Assembly (NCBI GenBank): GCA_963580455.1
Contig: OY756965.1
Coordinates: 8,754,501-8,818,500, forward strand
DNA: 64,000 bases
Reading direction: 5' to 3'
Source: Euonymus europaeus
Taxonomy: Eukaryota > Streptophyta > Magnoliopsida > Celastrales > Celastraceae
Below, piece by piece: positions 1 through 9,965 of the stretch (within the stretch, counting starts at the first letter, position 1; each line of letters opens with the position of its first letter). Both the position numbers and the translations under genes were made by a program. The notes under the pieces were generated by a model, which saw only the letters and a program-made list of their open reading frames with translations, had not been told where the DNA came from and searched no databases.

Positions 1-160
1 CAACTTCGGACCATCGAAGTTGCTCGGTGTACACTTTTTATTAATCTTCTATGTCCAATGTTACGAGTATAAGCTTCGTAGATTATTTCGATGCCAAAAC
101 AACAACTTTCTATTACAAATGGACAAAACCGTTAAAAGCTCCCCCATAGAGAGAGTTGAG
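1..160 (+). repeat. Reference monomer defining the phase used here
   Basis: This first copy sets the coordinates used for monomer positions. It holds the inverted-repeat centre at 1-25, a GTGTACAC palindrome at 27-34, an AAGCTT (HindIII) site at 71-76, a TTCG at 75-78 and again near 87-90, and the conserved GGACAAAACCGTT at 121-133. A 13-bp segment at 47-59 recurs at 108-120 with 11 of 13 bases matching, a weak internal direct repeat 61 bp apart. I see no regular 40-bp or 80-bp sub-period, so the monomer does not look like a simple multimer of a shorter unit. Confidence 0.9.
27..34. other. GTGTACAC palindrome next to the dyad (representative)
   Basis: GTGTACAC is its own reverse complement and lies two bases after the right arm of the inverted repeat. 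It is kept in most monomers. Variants include GTGTATAC, GTCTACAC, GTGTAGAC and GTGTACAG. It may be a protein-binding half-site pair or simply conserved by homogenisation. No known factor is assigned. Confidence 0.6.
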
Positions 161-185
161 CAACTTTGGACCATCAAAGTTGCTC
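158..185. other. Perfect 11-bp inverted repeat, TTTG/CAAA form (representative)
   Basis: GAGCAACTTTG (158-168) is the exact reverse complement of CAAAGTTGCTC (175-185), with GACCAT between them. The same dyad recurs in every monomer. This form is carried mainly by the subtype whose body reads AAGATTCCGATATTTTTTCG. It could form a cruciform in DNA or a hairpin in RNA. No activity is demonstrated. Confidence 0.85.
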
Positions 186-317
186 GGTGTACACTTTTTA
201 TTGTTCTTTTATGTCAAATTTTACGAGTATAAGATTCCAATATTTTTTCGATTCCAAAACAACAACTTTCTATGACAAATGGACAAAACCGTTGAGAGCT
301 CCTCCATATAGAGAGTT

Positions 318-345
318 GAGCAACTTCGGACCATCGAAGTTGCTC
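318..345. other. Perfect 11-bp inverted repeat, TTCG/CGAA form (representative)
   Basis: GAGCAACTTCG (318-328) is the exact reverse complement of CGAAGTTGCTC (335-345) around GACCAT. Compared with the copy at 158-185, both arms changed together, so pairing is kept. This form goes with the subtype reading AATCTTCTATGTCCAATG further on. The most common monomer type has TTCG with CAAA, which leaves one C-A mismatch on this strand but a G-U pair in RNA copied from the other strand. Confidence 0.85.
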
Positions 346-1279
346 GGTATACACTTTTTATTAATCTTCTATGTCCAATGTTACGAGTATAAACTTCGTA
401 GATTATTTTGATGCCAAAACAACAACTTTCAGTTACAAATGGACAGACCGTTAAAAGCTCCACCATAGAGAGAGTTGAGCAACTTCGGACCATCAAAGTT
501 GCTCGGTGTACACTATTTATTGTTCTTCTATGTCCAATTTTACGAGTATAAGCTTCCGAGATTATTTCGATGCCAAAACACCAACTTTCTATGACAAATG
601 GACAAAACCGTTAAAAGCTCCTCTATAGCGAGAGTTGAGCAACTTCGGACCATCAAAGCTGCGCGGTGTACACTTTTTGTTGTTCTTCTATGTCTAATTT
701 TACGAGTATAAGCTTCCTAGATTATTTTGATGCCCAAACGACAACTTTCTATGACAAATGGACAAAACCGTTAAAAGCTCGTCCATATAGAGAGTTGAGC
801 AACTTCGGATCATCAAAGTTGCTCCGTGTACACTTTTTATTGTTCTTTTATGTTCGATTTTCCGAGTATAAGTTTTCATTATTATTTCAATGCCAAAACA
901 CCAACTTTCTTTGAGAAATGGACAAAACCGTTAAAAGATCCCAAATAGAGAGAGTTCAGCAACTTCGGACCATCAAAATTGCTCGGTGTACATTTTTTAG
1001 TGTTCTTCTATGTCTAATTTTACGAGTATAAGCTTCGTAGATTATTTCAATGCCAAAACACCAACTTTCTATGACAAATGGACAAAATCGTTAAAAGCTC
1101 CCAAATAGAGAGAGTTGAGCAACTTCAGACCATCAAAGTTGCTCGGTGTACACTTTGTATTGTTCTTCTATGTCCAATTTTACGAGTATAAGCTTCGTAG
1201 ATTATTTCGATGCCAAAACGACGACTTTCTATTACAAATGGACAAAACCGTTAAAAGCTCCTCCATAGAGAGAGTTGAG

Positions 1280-2558
1280 CAACTTCGGACCATCGAAGTT
1301 GCTCGGTGTACACTTTTTATTAATCTTCTATGTCCAATGTTACGAGTATAAGCTTCGTAGATTATTTCGATGCCAAAACAACAACTTTCTATTACAAATG
1401 GACAAAACCGTTAAAAGCTCCCTCATAGAGAGAGTTGAGCAACTTTGGACCATCAAAGTTGCTCGGTGTACACTTTTTATTGTTCTTTTATGTCAAATTT
1501 TACGAGTATAAGATTCCAATATTTTTTCGATTCCAAAACACCAACTTTCTTTGACAAATGGACAAAACCGTTGAAAGCTCCTCCATATAGAGAGTTGAGA
1601 AACTTCGGACCATCGAAGTTGCTCGGTGTACACTTTTTATTAATCTTCTATGTCCAATGTTACGAGTATAAACTTCGTAGATTATTTTGATGCCAAAACA
1701 ACAACTTTCAGTTACAAATGGACAGACCGTTAAAAGCTCCACCATAGAGAGAGTTGAGCAACTTCGGACCATCAAAGTTGCTCGGTGTACACTATTTATT
1801 GTTCTTCTATGTCCAATTTTACGAGTATAAGCTTCCGAGATTATTTCGATGCCAAAACACCAACTTTCTATGACAAATGGACAAAACCGTTAAAAGCTCC
1901 TCTATAGCGAGAGTTGAGCAACTTCGGACCATCAAAGTTGCGCGGTGTACACTTTTTGTTGTTCTTCTATGTCTAATTTTACGAGTATAAGCTTCCTAGA
2001 TTATTTTGATGCCCAAACGACAACTTTCTATGACAAATGGACAAAACCGTTAAAAGATCCCAAATAGAGAGAGTTCAGCAACTTCGGACCATCAAAGTTG
2101 CTCCGTGTACACTTTTTATTGTTCTTTTATGTTCGATTTTCCGAGTATAAGTTTTCGTTATTATTTCAATGCCAAAACACCAACTTTCTATGAGAAATGG
2201 ACAAAACCGTTAAAAGATCCCAAATAGAGAGAGTTCAGCAACTTCGGACCATCAAAATTGCTTGGTGTACATTTTTTAGTGTTCTTCTATGTCTAATTTT
2301 ACGAGTATAAGCTTCGTACATTATTTCAATGCCAAAACACCAACTTTCTATGACAAATGGACAAAACCGTTAAAAGCTCCCAAATAGAGAGAGTTGAGTA
2401 ACTTCAGACCATCAAAGTTGCTCGGTGTACACTTTGTATTGTTCTTCTATGTCCAATTTTACGAGTATAAGCTTCGTAGATTATTTCGATGCCAAAACGA
2501 CGACTTTCTATTACAAATGGACAAAACCGTTAAAAGCTCCTCCATAGAGAGAGTTGAG
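1280..2558 (+). repeat. 8-monomer higher-order unit, copy 2 (1279 bp)
   Basis: The monomers at 1280, 1440, 1600, 1759, 1919, 2079, 2239 and 2399 repeat the order of copy 1. The main difference is a patch around 2055-2098 that carries the sequence type of the following monomer, as expected for a short conversion tract. The next monomer at 2559 is a different subtype, so the period stops here. Confidence 0.85.
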
Positions 2559-3837
2559 CAACTTCGGACTATCAAAGTTGCTCGGTGTACACTTTTTATT
2601 GTTCTTTTATGTGAAATTTTACGAGTATAAGATTCTGATATTTTTTCGATGCCAAAACACCAACTTTCTATGACAAATGGACAAAACCATTAAAAGCTCC
2701 TCCATATAGAGAGTTGAGCAACTTCGAACCATCAAAGTTACTCGGTGTACACTTTTTATTGTTCTTCTATGTCCAATGTTACGAGTATAAGCTTCGTAGA
2801 TTATTTCGATGCCAAAACAACAACTTTCTATTACAAAAGGAGAAAACCGTTAAAAGCTCCTCTATAGAGAGAGTTGAGCAACTTTAGACCATCAAAGTTG
2901 CTCGGTGTACACTTTTTATTGTTCTTTTATGTCAAATTTTATGAGTATAAGATTCCGATATTTTTTCGATTCCAAAACACCAACTTTCTATGACAAATGG
3001 ACAAAACCGTTAAAAGCTCCTCCATATAGAGAGTTGAGCAACTTCGGACCATCAAAGTTGCTCAATGTACACCTTTTATTAATCTTCTCTGTCCAATGTT
3101 ACGAATATAAACTTCGTAGATTATTTCGATGCCAAAATAACAACTTTCTGTTACAAATGGACAAAACCTTTAAAAGCTCCACCATAGAGAGAGTTGAGCA
3201 ACTTCGGACCATCAAAGTTGCTCGGTGTACACTTTTTATTGTTCTTCTATGTCAAATTTTACGATTATAAGCTTCCGAGATTATTTCGATGCCAAAACAC
3301 CAACTTTCTATGACAAATGGACAAAACCGTTAAAAGCTCCTCTATAGCGAGAGTTGAGAAACTTCGGACCATCAAAGTTGCCCTGTGTACAGTTTTTATT
3401 ATTCTTCTACGTCCAATTTTACGAGTATAAGCTTCCTAGATTATTTCGATGCCAAAACAACAACTTTCTATTACAAATGGACAAAACCGTTAAAAGCTGC
3501 ACCATAGAGAGATTTGAGCAACTTCGGACCATCAAAGTTGCTCGGTGTACACTTTTTATTGTTCTTCTATGTCCAATTTAACGAGTATAAGCTTTCATTA
3601 TTGTTTCGATGCCAAAACACCACTTTCTATGATAAATGGACAAAACCGTTAAAAGATCCCAAATAGAGAGAGTTGAGCAACTTCGGACCATCAAAGTTGC
3701 TCGGTGTATACTTTTTAGTGTTCTTCTATGTCCAATTTTACGAGTATAAGCTTCGTCGATTATTTCGATGCCAAAACACCAACTTTCTATGACAAATGAA
3801 CAAAACCGTTAAAACCTCCTCCATATAGAGAGTTGAG
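2559..3837 (+). repeat. Mixed satellite monomers
   Basis: Single monomers of several subtypes occur here, including one with CTCAATGTAC near 3061 that recurs only in the last 10 kb and, in altered form, near 46.16 kb. I see no clean local higher-order period and no non-satellite sequence. Confidence 0.75.
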
Positions 3838-4308
3838 CAACTTCGGACCATCAAAGTTGCTCGATGTACACTTTTTATTAATCTTCTATGTCCAATGTTA
3901 CGAGTATAAGCTTCGTAGATTATTTCGATGCCAAAACAACAACTTTCAGTTACAAATGGACAAAACCATTAAAAGCTGTTCCATAGAGAGAGTTGAACAA
4001 CTTTGGACCATCAAAGTTGCTCGGTGTACACTTTTATTGTTCTTTTATGTCAAATTTTACGAGTATAAGATTCTTTCCATGCCACAACACCAACTTTCTA
4101 TGACAAATGGACAAAACCGTTGAAAGCTCCTCCATATAGAGAGTTGAGCAACTTCGGACCATCGAAGTTGCTCGGTGTACACTTTTTATTAATCTTCTAT
4201 GTCCAATATTACGAGTATAAACTTCGTAGATTATTTCGATGCCAAAATAACAACTTTCTATGACAAATGAACAAAACCGTTAAAACCTCCTCCATATAGA
4301 GAGTTGAG
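3838..4308 (+). repeat. 471-bp trimer with a 151-bp monomer, copy 1
   Basis: Monomers start at 3838, 3998 and 4149, with lengths 160, 151 and 160. The 151-bp monomer (3998-4148) joins the AAGATT subtype directly to TTCCATGCCACAAC. This fits a crossover at GATT with an 8-bp register shift, plus one T missing from the T-run after TACAC. The same structure repeats in the next 471 bp. Confidence 0.85.
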
Positions 4309-4779
4309 CATCTTCGGACCATCAAAGTTGCTCGATGTACACTTTTTATTAATCTTCTATGTCCAATGTTACGAGTATAAGCTTCGTAGATTATTTCGAT
4401 GCCAAAACAACAACTTTCAGTTACAAATGGACAAAACCATTAAAAGCTCCTCCATAGAGAGAGTTGAACAACTTTGGACCATCAAAGTTGCTCGGTGTAC
4501 ACTTTTATTGTTCTTTTATGTCAAATTTTACGAGTATAAGATTATTTCCATGCCACAACACCAACTTTCTATGACAAATGGACAAAACCGTTGAAAGCTC
4601 CTCCATATAGAGAGTTGAGCAACTTCGGACCATCGAAGTTGCTCGGTGTACACTTTTTATTAATCTTCTATGTCCAATATTACGAGTATAAGCTTCGTAG
4701 ATTATTTTAATGCCAAAACACCAAATTTCTATGACAAATGGACAAAACCATTAAAAGCTCGCAAATAGAGAGAGTTGAG
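4309..4779 (+). repeat. 471-bp trimer with a 151-bp monomer, copy 2
   Basis: This is a tandem copy of the preceding trimer. The short monomer is at 4469-4619 and reads AAGATTATTTCCATGCC, the cleaner version of the junction. The third monomer ends differently and merges into another subtype, so the end coordinate is approximate. Confidence 0.8.
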
Positions 4780-5480
4780 CAACTTCGGACCATCAAAGTT
4801 GCTCGGTGTACACTTTGTATAGTTCTTCTATGTCCAATTTTACGAATATAAGCTTCGTAGATTATTTCGATGCCAAAACGACGACTTTCTATTACAAATG
4901 GACAAAACCGTTAAAAGCTCCTCCATAGAGAGAGTTGAGCAACTTCGGACTATCATAGTTGCTCGGTGTACACTTTTTATTGTTCTTTTATGTCAAATTT
5001 TACGAGTATAAGATTCTGATATTTTTTCGATGCCAAAACACCAACTTTCTATGACAAATGGACAAAACCGTTAAAAGCTCCTCCATATAGAGAGTTGAGC
5101 AACTTCAGACCATCAAAGTTGCTCGGTGTACACTTTTTAGTGTTCTTCTATGTCCAATTTTACAAGTATAAGCTTCGTAGATTATTTAGATGCCAAAACA
5201 CCAACTTTCTATGACAAATGAACAAAACCGTTAAAAGCTCCTCCATATAGAGAGTTGAGCAACTTCGGACCATCAAAGTTGCTCGGTGTACACTTTTTAT
5301 TGTTCTTCAATGTATAATGTTACGAGTATAAGCTTCGTAGATTATTTCGATGCCAAAACAACAACTTTCTATTACAAATGGACAAAACCATTAAAAGCTC
5401 CTCCATAGAGAGAGTTGAGCAACTTCGGACCATCAAAGTTGCTCGGTGTACATTTTTTAGTGTTCTTCTATGTCCAATTT
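4780..5480 (+). repeat. Mixed satellite monomers
   Basis: Ordinary ~160-bp monomers, including the type with ACTTTGTATAGTTC followed by GACGACTTTC, which is common at 16-33 kb. No other feature seen. Confidence 0.7.
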
Positions 5481-7016
5481 AACGAGTATAAGCTTTCATT
5501 ATTATTTCGATGCCAAAACACCACTTTCTATGATAAATGGACAAAACCGTTAAAAGATCCCAAATAGAGAGAGTTGAGCAACTTCGGACCATCAAAGTTG
5601 CTCGGTGTATACTTTTTAGTGTTCTTCTATGTCCAATTTTACGAGTATAAGCTTCGTCGATTATTTCGATGCCAAAACACCAACTTTCTATGACAAATGA
5701 ACAAAACCGTTAAAACCTCCTCCATATAGAGAGTTGAGCAACTTCGGACAATCAAAGTTGCTCGATGTACACTTTTTATTAATCTTCTATGTCCAATGTT
5801 ACGAGTATAAGCTTCGTAGATTATTTCGATGCCAAAACACCAACTTTCTATGAAAAATGGACAAAACCGTTGAAAGCTCCTCCATATAGAGAGTTGAGCA
5901 ACTTCGGACCATCGAAGTTGCTCGGTGTACACTTTTTATTAATCTTCTATGTCCAATATTACGAGTATAAACTTCGTAGATTATTTCGATGCCAAAACAA
6001 CAACTTTCAGTTACAAATGGACAAAACCGTTAAAAGCTCCACCATAGTGAGAGTTGAGCAACTTCGGACCATCAAAGTTGCTCGGTGTACACTTTTTATT
6101 GTTCTTCTATGTCAAATTTTACGATTATAAGCTTCCGAGATTATTTCGATGCCAAAACACCAACTTTCTATGACAAATGGACAAAACCGTTAAAAGCTCC
6201 TCTATAGCGAGAGTTGAGAAACTTCGGACCATCAAAGTTGCCCGGTGTACAGTTTTTATTATTCTTCTATGTCCAATTTTACGAGTATAAGCTTCCTAGA
6301 TTATTTCGATGCCAAAACAACAACTTTCTATTACAAATGGACAAAACCGTTAAAAGCTGCACCATAGAGAGATTTGAGCAACTTCGGACCATCAAAGTTG
6401 CTCGGTGTACACTTTTTATTGTTCTTCTATGTCCAATTTAACGAGTATAAGCTTTCATTATTATTTCGATGCTAAAACACCACTTTCTATGATAAATGGA
6501 CAAAACCGTTAAAAGATCCCAAATAGAGAGAGTTGAGCAACTTCGGACCATCAAAGTTGCTCGGTGTATACTTTTTAGTGTTCTTCTATGTCCAATTTTA
6601 CGAGTATAAGCTTCGTCGATTATTTCGATGCCAAAACACCAACTTTCTATGACAAATGAACAAAACCGTTAAAACCTCCTCCATATAGAGAGTTGAGCAA
6701 CTTCGGACCATCAAAGTTGCTCGATGTACACTTTTTATTAATCTTCTATGTCCAATGTTACGAGTATAAGCTTCGTAGATTATTTCGATGCCAAAACAAC
6801 AACTTTCAGTTACAAATGGACAAAACCATTAAAAGCTCCTACATAGAGAGAGTTGAACAACTTTGGACCATCAAAGTTGCTCGGTGTACACTTTTATTGT
6901 TCTTTTATGTCAAATTTTATGAGTATAAGATTCTGATATTTTTTCGATTCCAAAATACCAGCTTTCTATGACAAATGGACAAAACCGTTAAAAGCTCCTT
7001 CATATAGAGAGTTGGG

Positions 7017-7652
7017 CAACTTCGGACCATCAAAGTTGCTCGGTGTACACTTTTTATTGTTCTTCTATGTCCAATGTTACGAGTATAAGCTTTCGTTATT
7101 ATTTCGATGCCAAAACACCACTTTCTATGATAAATGGACAAAACCGTTAAAAGATCCCAAATAGAGAGAGTTGAGCAACTTCGGACCATCAGTGTTGCTC
7201 GGTGTACACTTTTTATTGTTCTTCCATGTCCAATTTTACGAGTATAAGCTTCCGAGATTATTTCGATGCAGAACAGCAACTTTCTATGACAAATGGACAA
7301 AACCATTAAAAGCTCCTCCATATAGAGAGTTGGGCAACTTCGGACCATCAAAGTTGCTCGGTGTACACTTTTTATTGTTCTTCTATGTCCAATGTTACGA
7401 GTATAAGCTTTTGTTATTATTTCGATGCCAAAACACCACTTTCTATGATAAGTGGACAAAACCGTTAAAAGATCCCAAATAGAGAGAGTTGAGCAACTTC
7501 GGACCATCAGTGTTGCTCGGTGAACACTTTTTATTGTTCTTCCATGTCCAATTTTACGAGTATAAGCTTCCGAGATTATTTCGATGCAAAATAGCAACTT
7601 TCTATGACAAATGGACAAAACTGTTAAAAGCTCCTCCATAGAGAGAGTTGAG
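7017..7652 (+). repeat. 318-bp dimers of two 159-bp monomer subtypes
   Basis: Monomers start at 7017, 7176, 7335, 7494 and 7653, each 159 bp apart. Two subtypes alternate. One has CACCACTTTCTATGATAAA and ends with GATCCCAAATAG; the other has GATGCAGAAC or GATGCAAAA before AGCAACTTTC. Each lost one base close to position 100. Because 159 is a multiple of three, one frame stays open on the minus strand through the tract. The tract is copied at about 9130-9765, 11562-12197 and, shortened, at 13.68-13.99 kb. Confidence 0.85.
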
Positions 7653-7851
7653 CAACTTTGGACCATCAAAGTTGCTCAGTGTACACTTTTATTGTTCTTT
7701 TATGTCAAATTTTACGAGTATAAGCTTCGTAGATTATTTCGATGTATAATAATATGAGTATAAGCTTCGTAGATTATTTCGATGCCAAAACCACAACTTT
7801 CTATTACAAATGGACAAAACCATTAAAAGCTCCTCCATAGAGAGAGTTGAG
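7653..7851 (+). repeat. 199-bp monomer with 40-bp internal duplication, copy 1
   Basis: The segment GAGTATAAGCTTCGTAGATT appears twice, joined by GATGTATAATAATATGAG. Monomer starts at 7653 and 7852 give 199 bp. The joint fits a crossover between ATG at monomer position 91-93 and ATG at 51-53 of the subtype reading CTATGTATAATG, a shift of exactly 40 bp. One T is also missing from the upstream T-run. Confidence 0.85.
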
Positions 7852-9765
7852 CAACTTCGGACCATCAAAGTTGCTCGGTGTACATTTTTTAGTGTTCTTC
7901 TATGTCCAATTTTATGAGTATAAGCTTCGTAGATTATTTCCATGCCACAACACCAACTTTCTATGACAAATGGACAAAACCGTTGAAAGCTCCCCCATAT
8001 AGAGAGTTGAGCAACTTCGGACCATCGAAGTTGCTCGGTGTACACTTTTTATTAATCTTCTATGTCCAATATTACGAGTATAAACTTCGTAGATTATTTC
8101 GATGCCAAAACAACAACTTTCAGTTACAAATGGACAAAACCGTTAAAAGCTCCACCATAGTGAGAGTTGAGCAACTTCGGACCATCAAAGTTGCTCGGTG
8201 TACACTTTTTATTGTTCTTCTATGTCAAATTTTACGATTATAAGCTTCCGAGATTATTTCGATGCCAAAACACCAACTTTCTATGACAAATGGACAAAAC
8301 CGTTAAAAGCTCCTCTATAGCGAGAGTTGAGAAACTTCGGACCATCAAAGTTGCCCGGTGTACAGTTTTTATTATTCTTCTATGTCCAATTTTACGAGTA
8401 TAAGCTTCCTAGATTATTTCGATGCCAAAACAACAACTTTCTATTACAAATGGACAAAACCGTTAAAAGCTGCACCATAGAGAGATTTGAGCAACTTCGG
8501 ACCATCAAAGTTGCTCGGTGTACACTTTTTATTGTTCTTCTATGTCCAATTTAACGAGTATAAGCTTTCATTATTATTTCGATGCGAAAACACCACTTTC
8601 TATGATAAATGGACAAAACCGTTAAAAGATCCCAAATAGAGAGAGTTGAGCAACTTCGGACCATCAAAGTTGCTCGGTGTATACTTTTTAGTGTTCTTCT
8701 ATGTCCAATTTTACGAGTATAAGCTTCGTCGATTATTTCGATGCCAAAACACCAACTTTCTATGACAAATGAACAAAACCGTTAAAACCTCCTCCATATA
8801 GAGAGTTGAGCAACTTCGGACCATCAAAGTTGCTCGATGTACACTTTTTATTAATCTTCTATGTCCAATGTTACGAGTATAAGCTTCGTAGATTATTTCG
8901 ATGCCAAAACAACAACTTTCAGTTACAAATGGACAAAACCATTAAAAGCTCCTACATAGAGAGAGTTGAACAACTTTGGACCATCAAAGTTGCTCGGTGT
9001 ACACTTTTATTGTTCTTTTATGTCAAATTTTACGAGTATAAGATTCTGATATTTTTTCGATTCCAAAATACCAGCTTTCTATGACAAATGGACAAAACCG
9101 TTAAAAGCTCCTTCATATAGAGAGTTGGGCAACTTCGGACCATCAAAGTTGCTCGGTGTACACTTTTTATTGTTCTTCTATGTCCAATGTTACGAGTATA
9201 AGCTTTCGTTATTATTTCGATGCCAAAACACCACTTTCTATGATAAATGGACAAAACCGTTAAAAGATCCCAAATAGAGAGAGTTGAGCAACTTCGGACC
9301 ATCAGTGTTGCTCGGTGTACACTTTTTATTGTTCTTCCATGTCCAATTTTATGAGTATAAGCTTCCGAGATTATTTCGATGCAAAACAGCAACTTTCTAT
9401 GACAAATGGACAAAACCATTAAAAGCTCCTCCATATAGAGAGTTGGGCAACTTCGGACCATCAAAGTTGCTCGGTGTACACTTTTTATTGTTCTTCTATG
9501 TCCAATGTTACGAGTATAAGCTTTTGTTATTATTTCGATGCCAAAACACCACTTTCTATGATAAATGGACAAAACCGTTAAAAGATCCCAAATAGAGAGA
9601 GTTGAGCAACTTCGGACCATCAGTGTTGCTCGGTGTACACTTTTTATTGTTCTTCCATGTCCAATTTTACGAGTATAAGCTTCCGAGATTATTTCGATGC
9701 AAAATAGCAACTTTCTATGACAAATGGACAAAACCGTTAAAAGCTCCTCCATAGAGAGAGTTGAG

Positions 9766-9964
9766 CAACTTTGGACCATCAAAGTTGCTCAGTGTACACT
9801 TTTATTGTTCTTTTATGTCAAATTTTACGAGTATAAGCTTCGTAGATTATTTCGATGTATAATAATACGAGTATAAGCTTCGTAGATTATTTCGATGCCA
9901 AAACCACAACTTTCTATTACAAATGGACAAAACCGTTAAAAGCTGCACCATAGAGAGATTTGAG
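9766..9964 (+). repeat. 199-bp monomer with 40-bp internal duplication, copy 2
   Basis: The same aberrant monomer as at 7653, 2113 bp downstream, with TACGAG in place of TATGAG in the second half. The shared junction shows that both descend from one event. Confidence 0.85.
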
Positions 9965-9965
9965 C

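Larger units (their letters stand above)
1..1279 (+). repeat. 8-monomer higher-order unit, copy 1 (1279 bp)
   Basis: Eight successive monomers start at 1, 161, 321, 480, 640, 800, 960 and 1120. The same subtype order restarts at 1280. A private deletion turning GGACAAAACC into GGACAGACC near 441-449 recurs exactly 1279 bp later. The unit includes the subtype with TCCGAGTATAAGTTTTC, which otherwise occurs only between about 16 and 32 kb. Confidence 0.85.
5480..9965 (+). repeat. 4545-bp super-unit, copy 1
   Basis: Markers in this block recur 4545 bp downstream, for example 5639 to 10184, 7734 to 12279 and 9030 to 13575. Inside it, markers also recur at 2113 bp, for example 6214 to 8327 and 6917 to 9030. 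The two sub-units differ mainly at their starts: one reads ATTTCGATGCCAAAACACC near 5826, the other ATTTCCATGCCACAACACC near 7940. The 4545-bp unit is therefore 2113 + 2432 bp. Boundaries are approximate. Confidence 0.8.

Noticed and set aside
61..80. TATA-like GAGTATAAGCTT as a promoter in each monomer
   Set aside because: In AT-rich DNA such a word is expected by chance. It is altered freely between subtypes (TATAAAC, TATAAGATT, TATACGC) and no other promoter element is seen.
1..160. A ~40-bp or ~80-bp ancestral sub-repeat in the monomer
   Set aside because: Only one weak internal match was found (47-59 with 108-120, 61 bp apart). The segments do not align at 40 or 80 bp.
6917..7669. 250-codon minus-strand frame as a repeat protein gene
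   Set aside because: It exists only because five successive monomers are 159 bp. The sequence has the same character as the non-coding monomers, and nothing supports expression.
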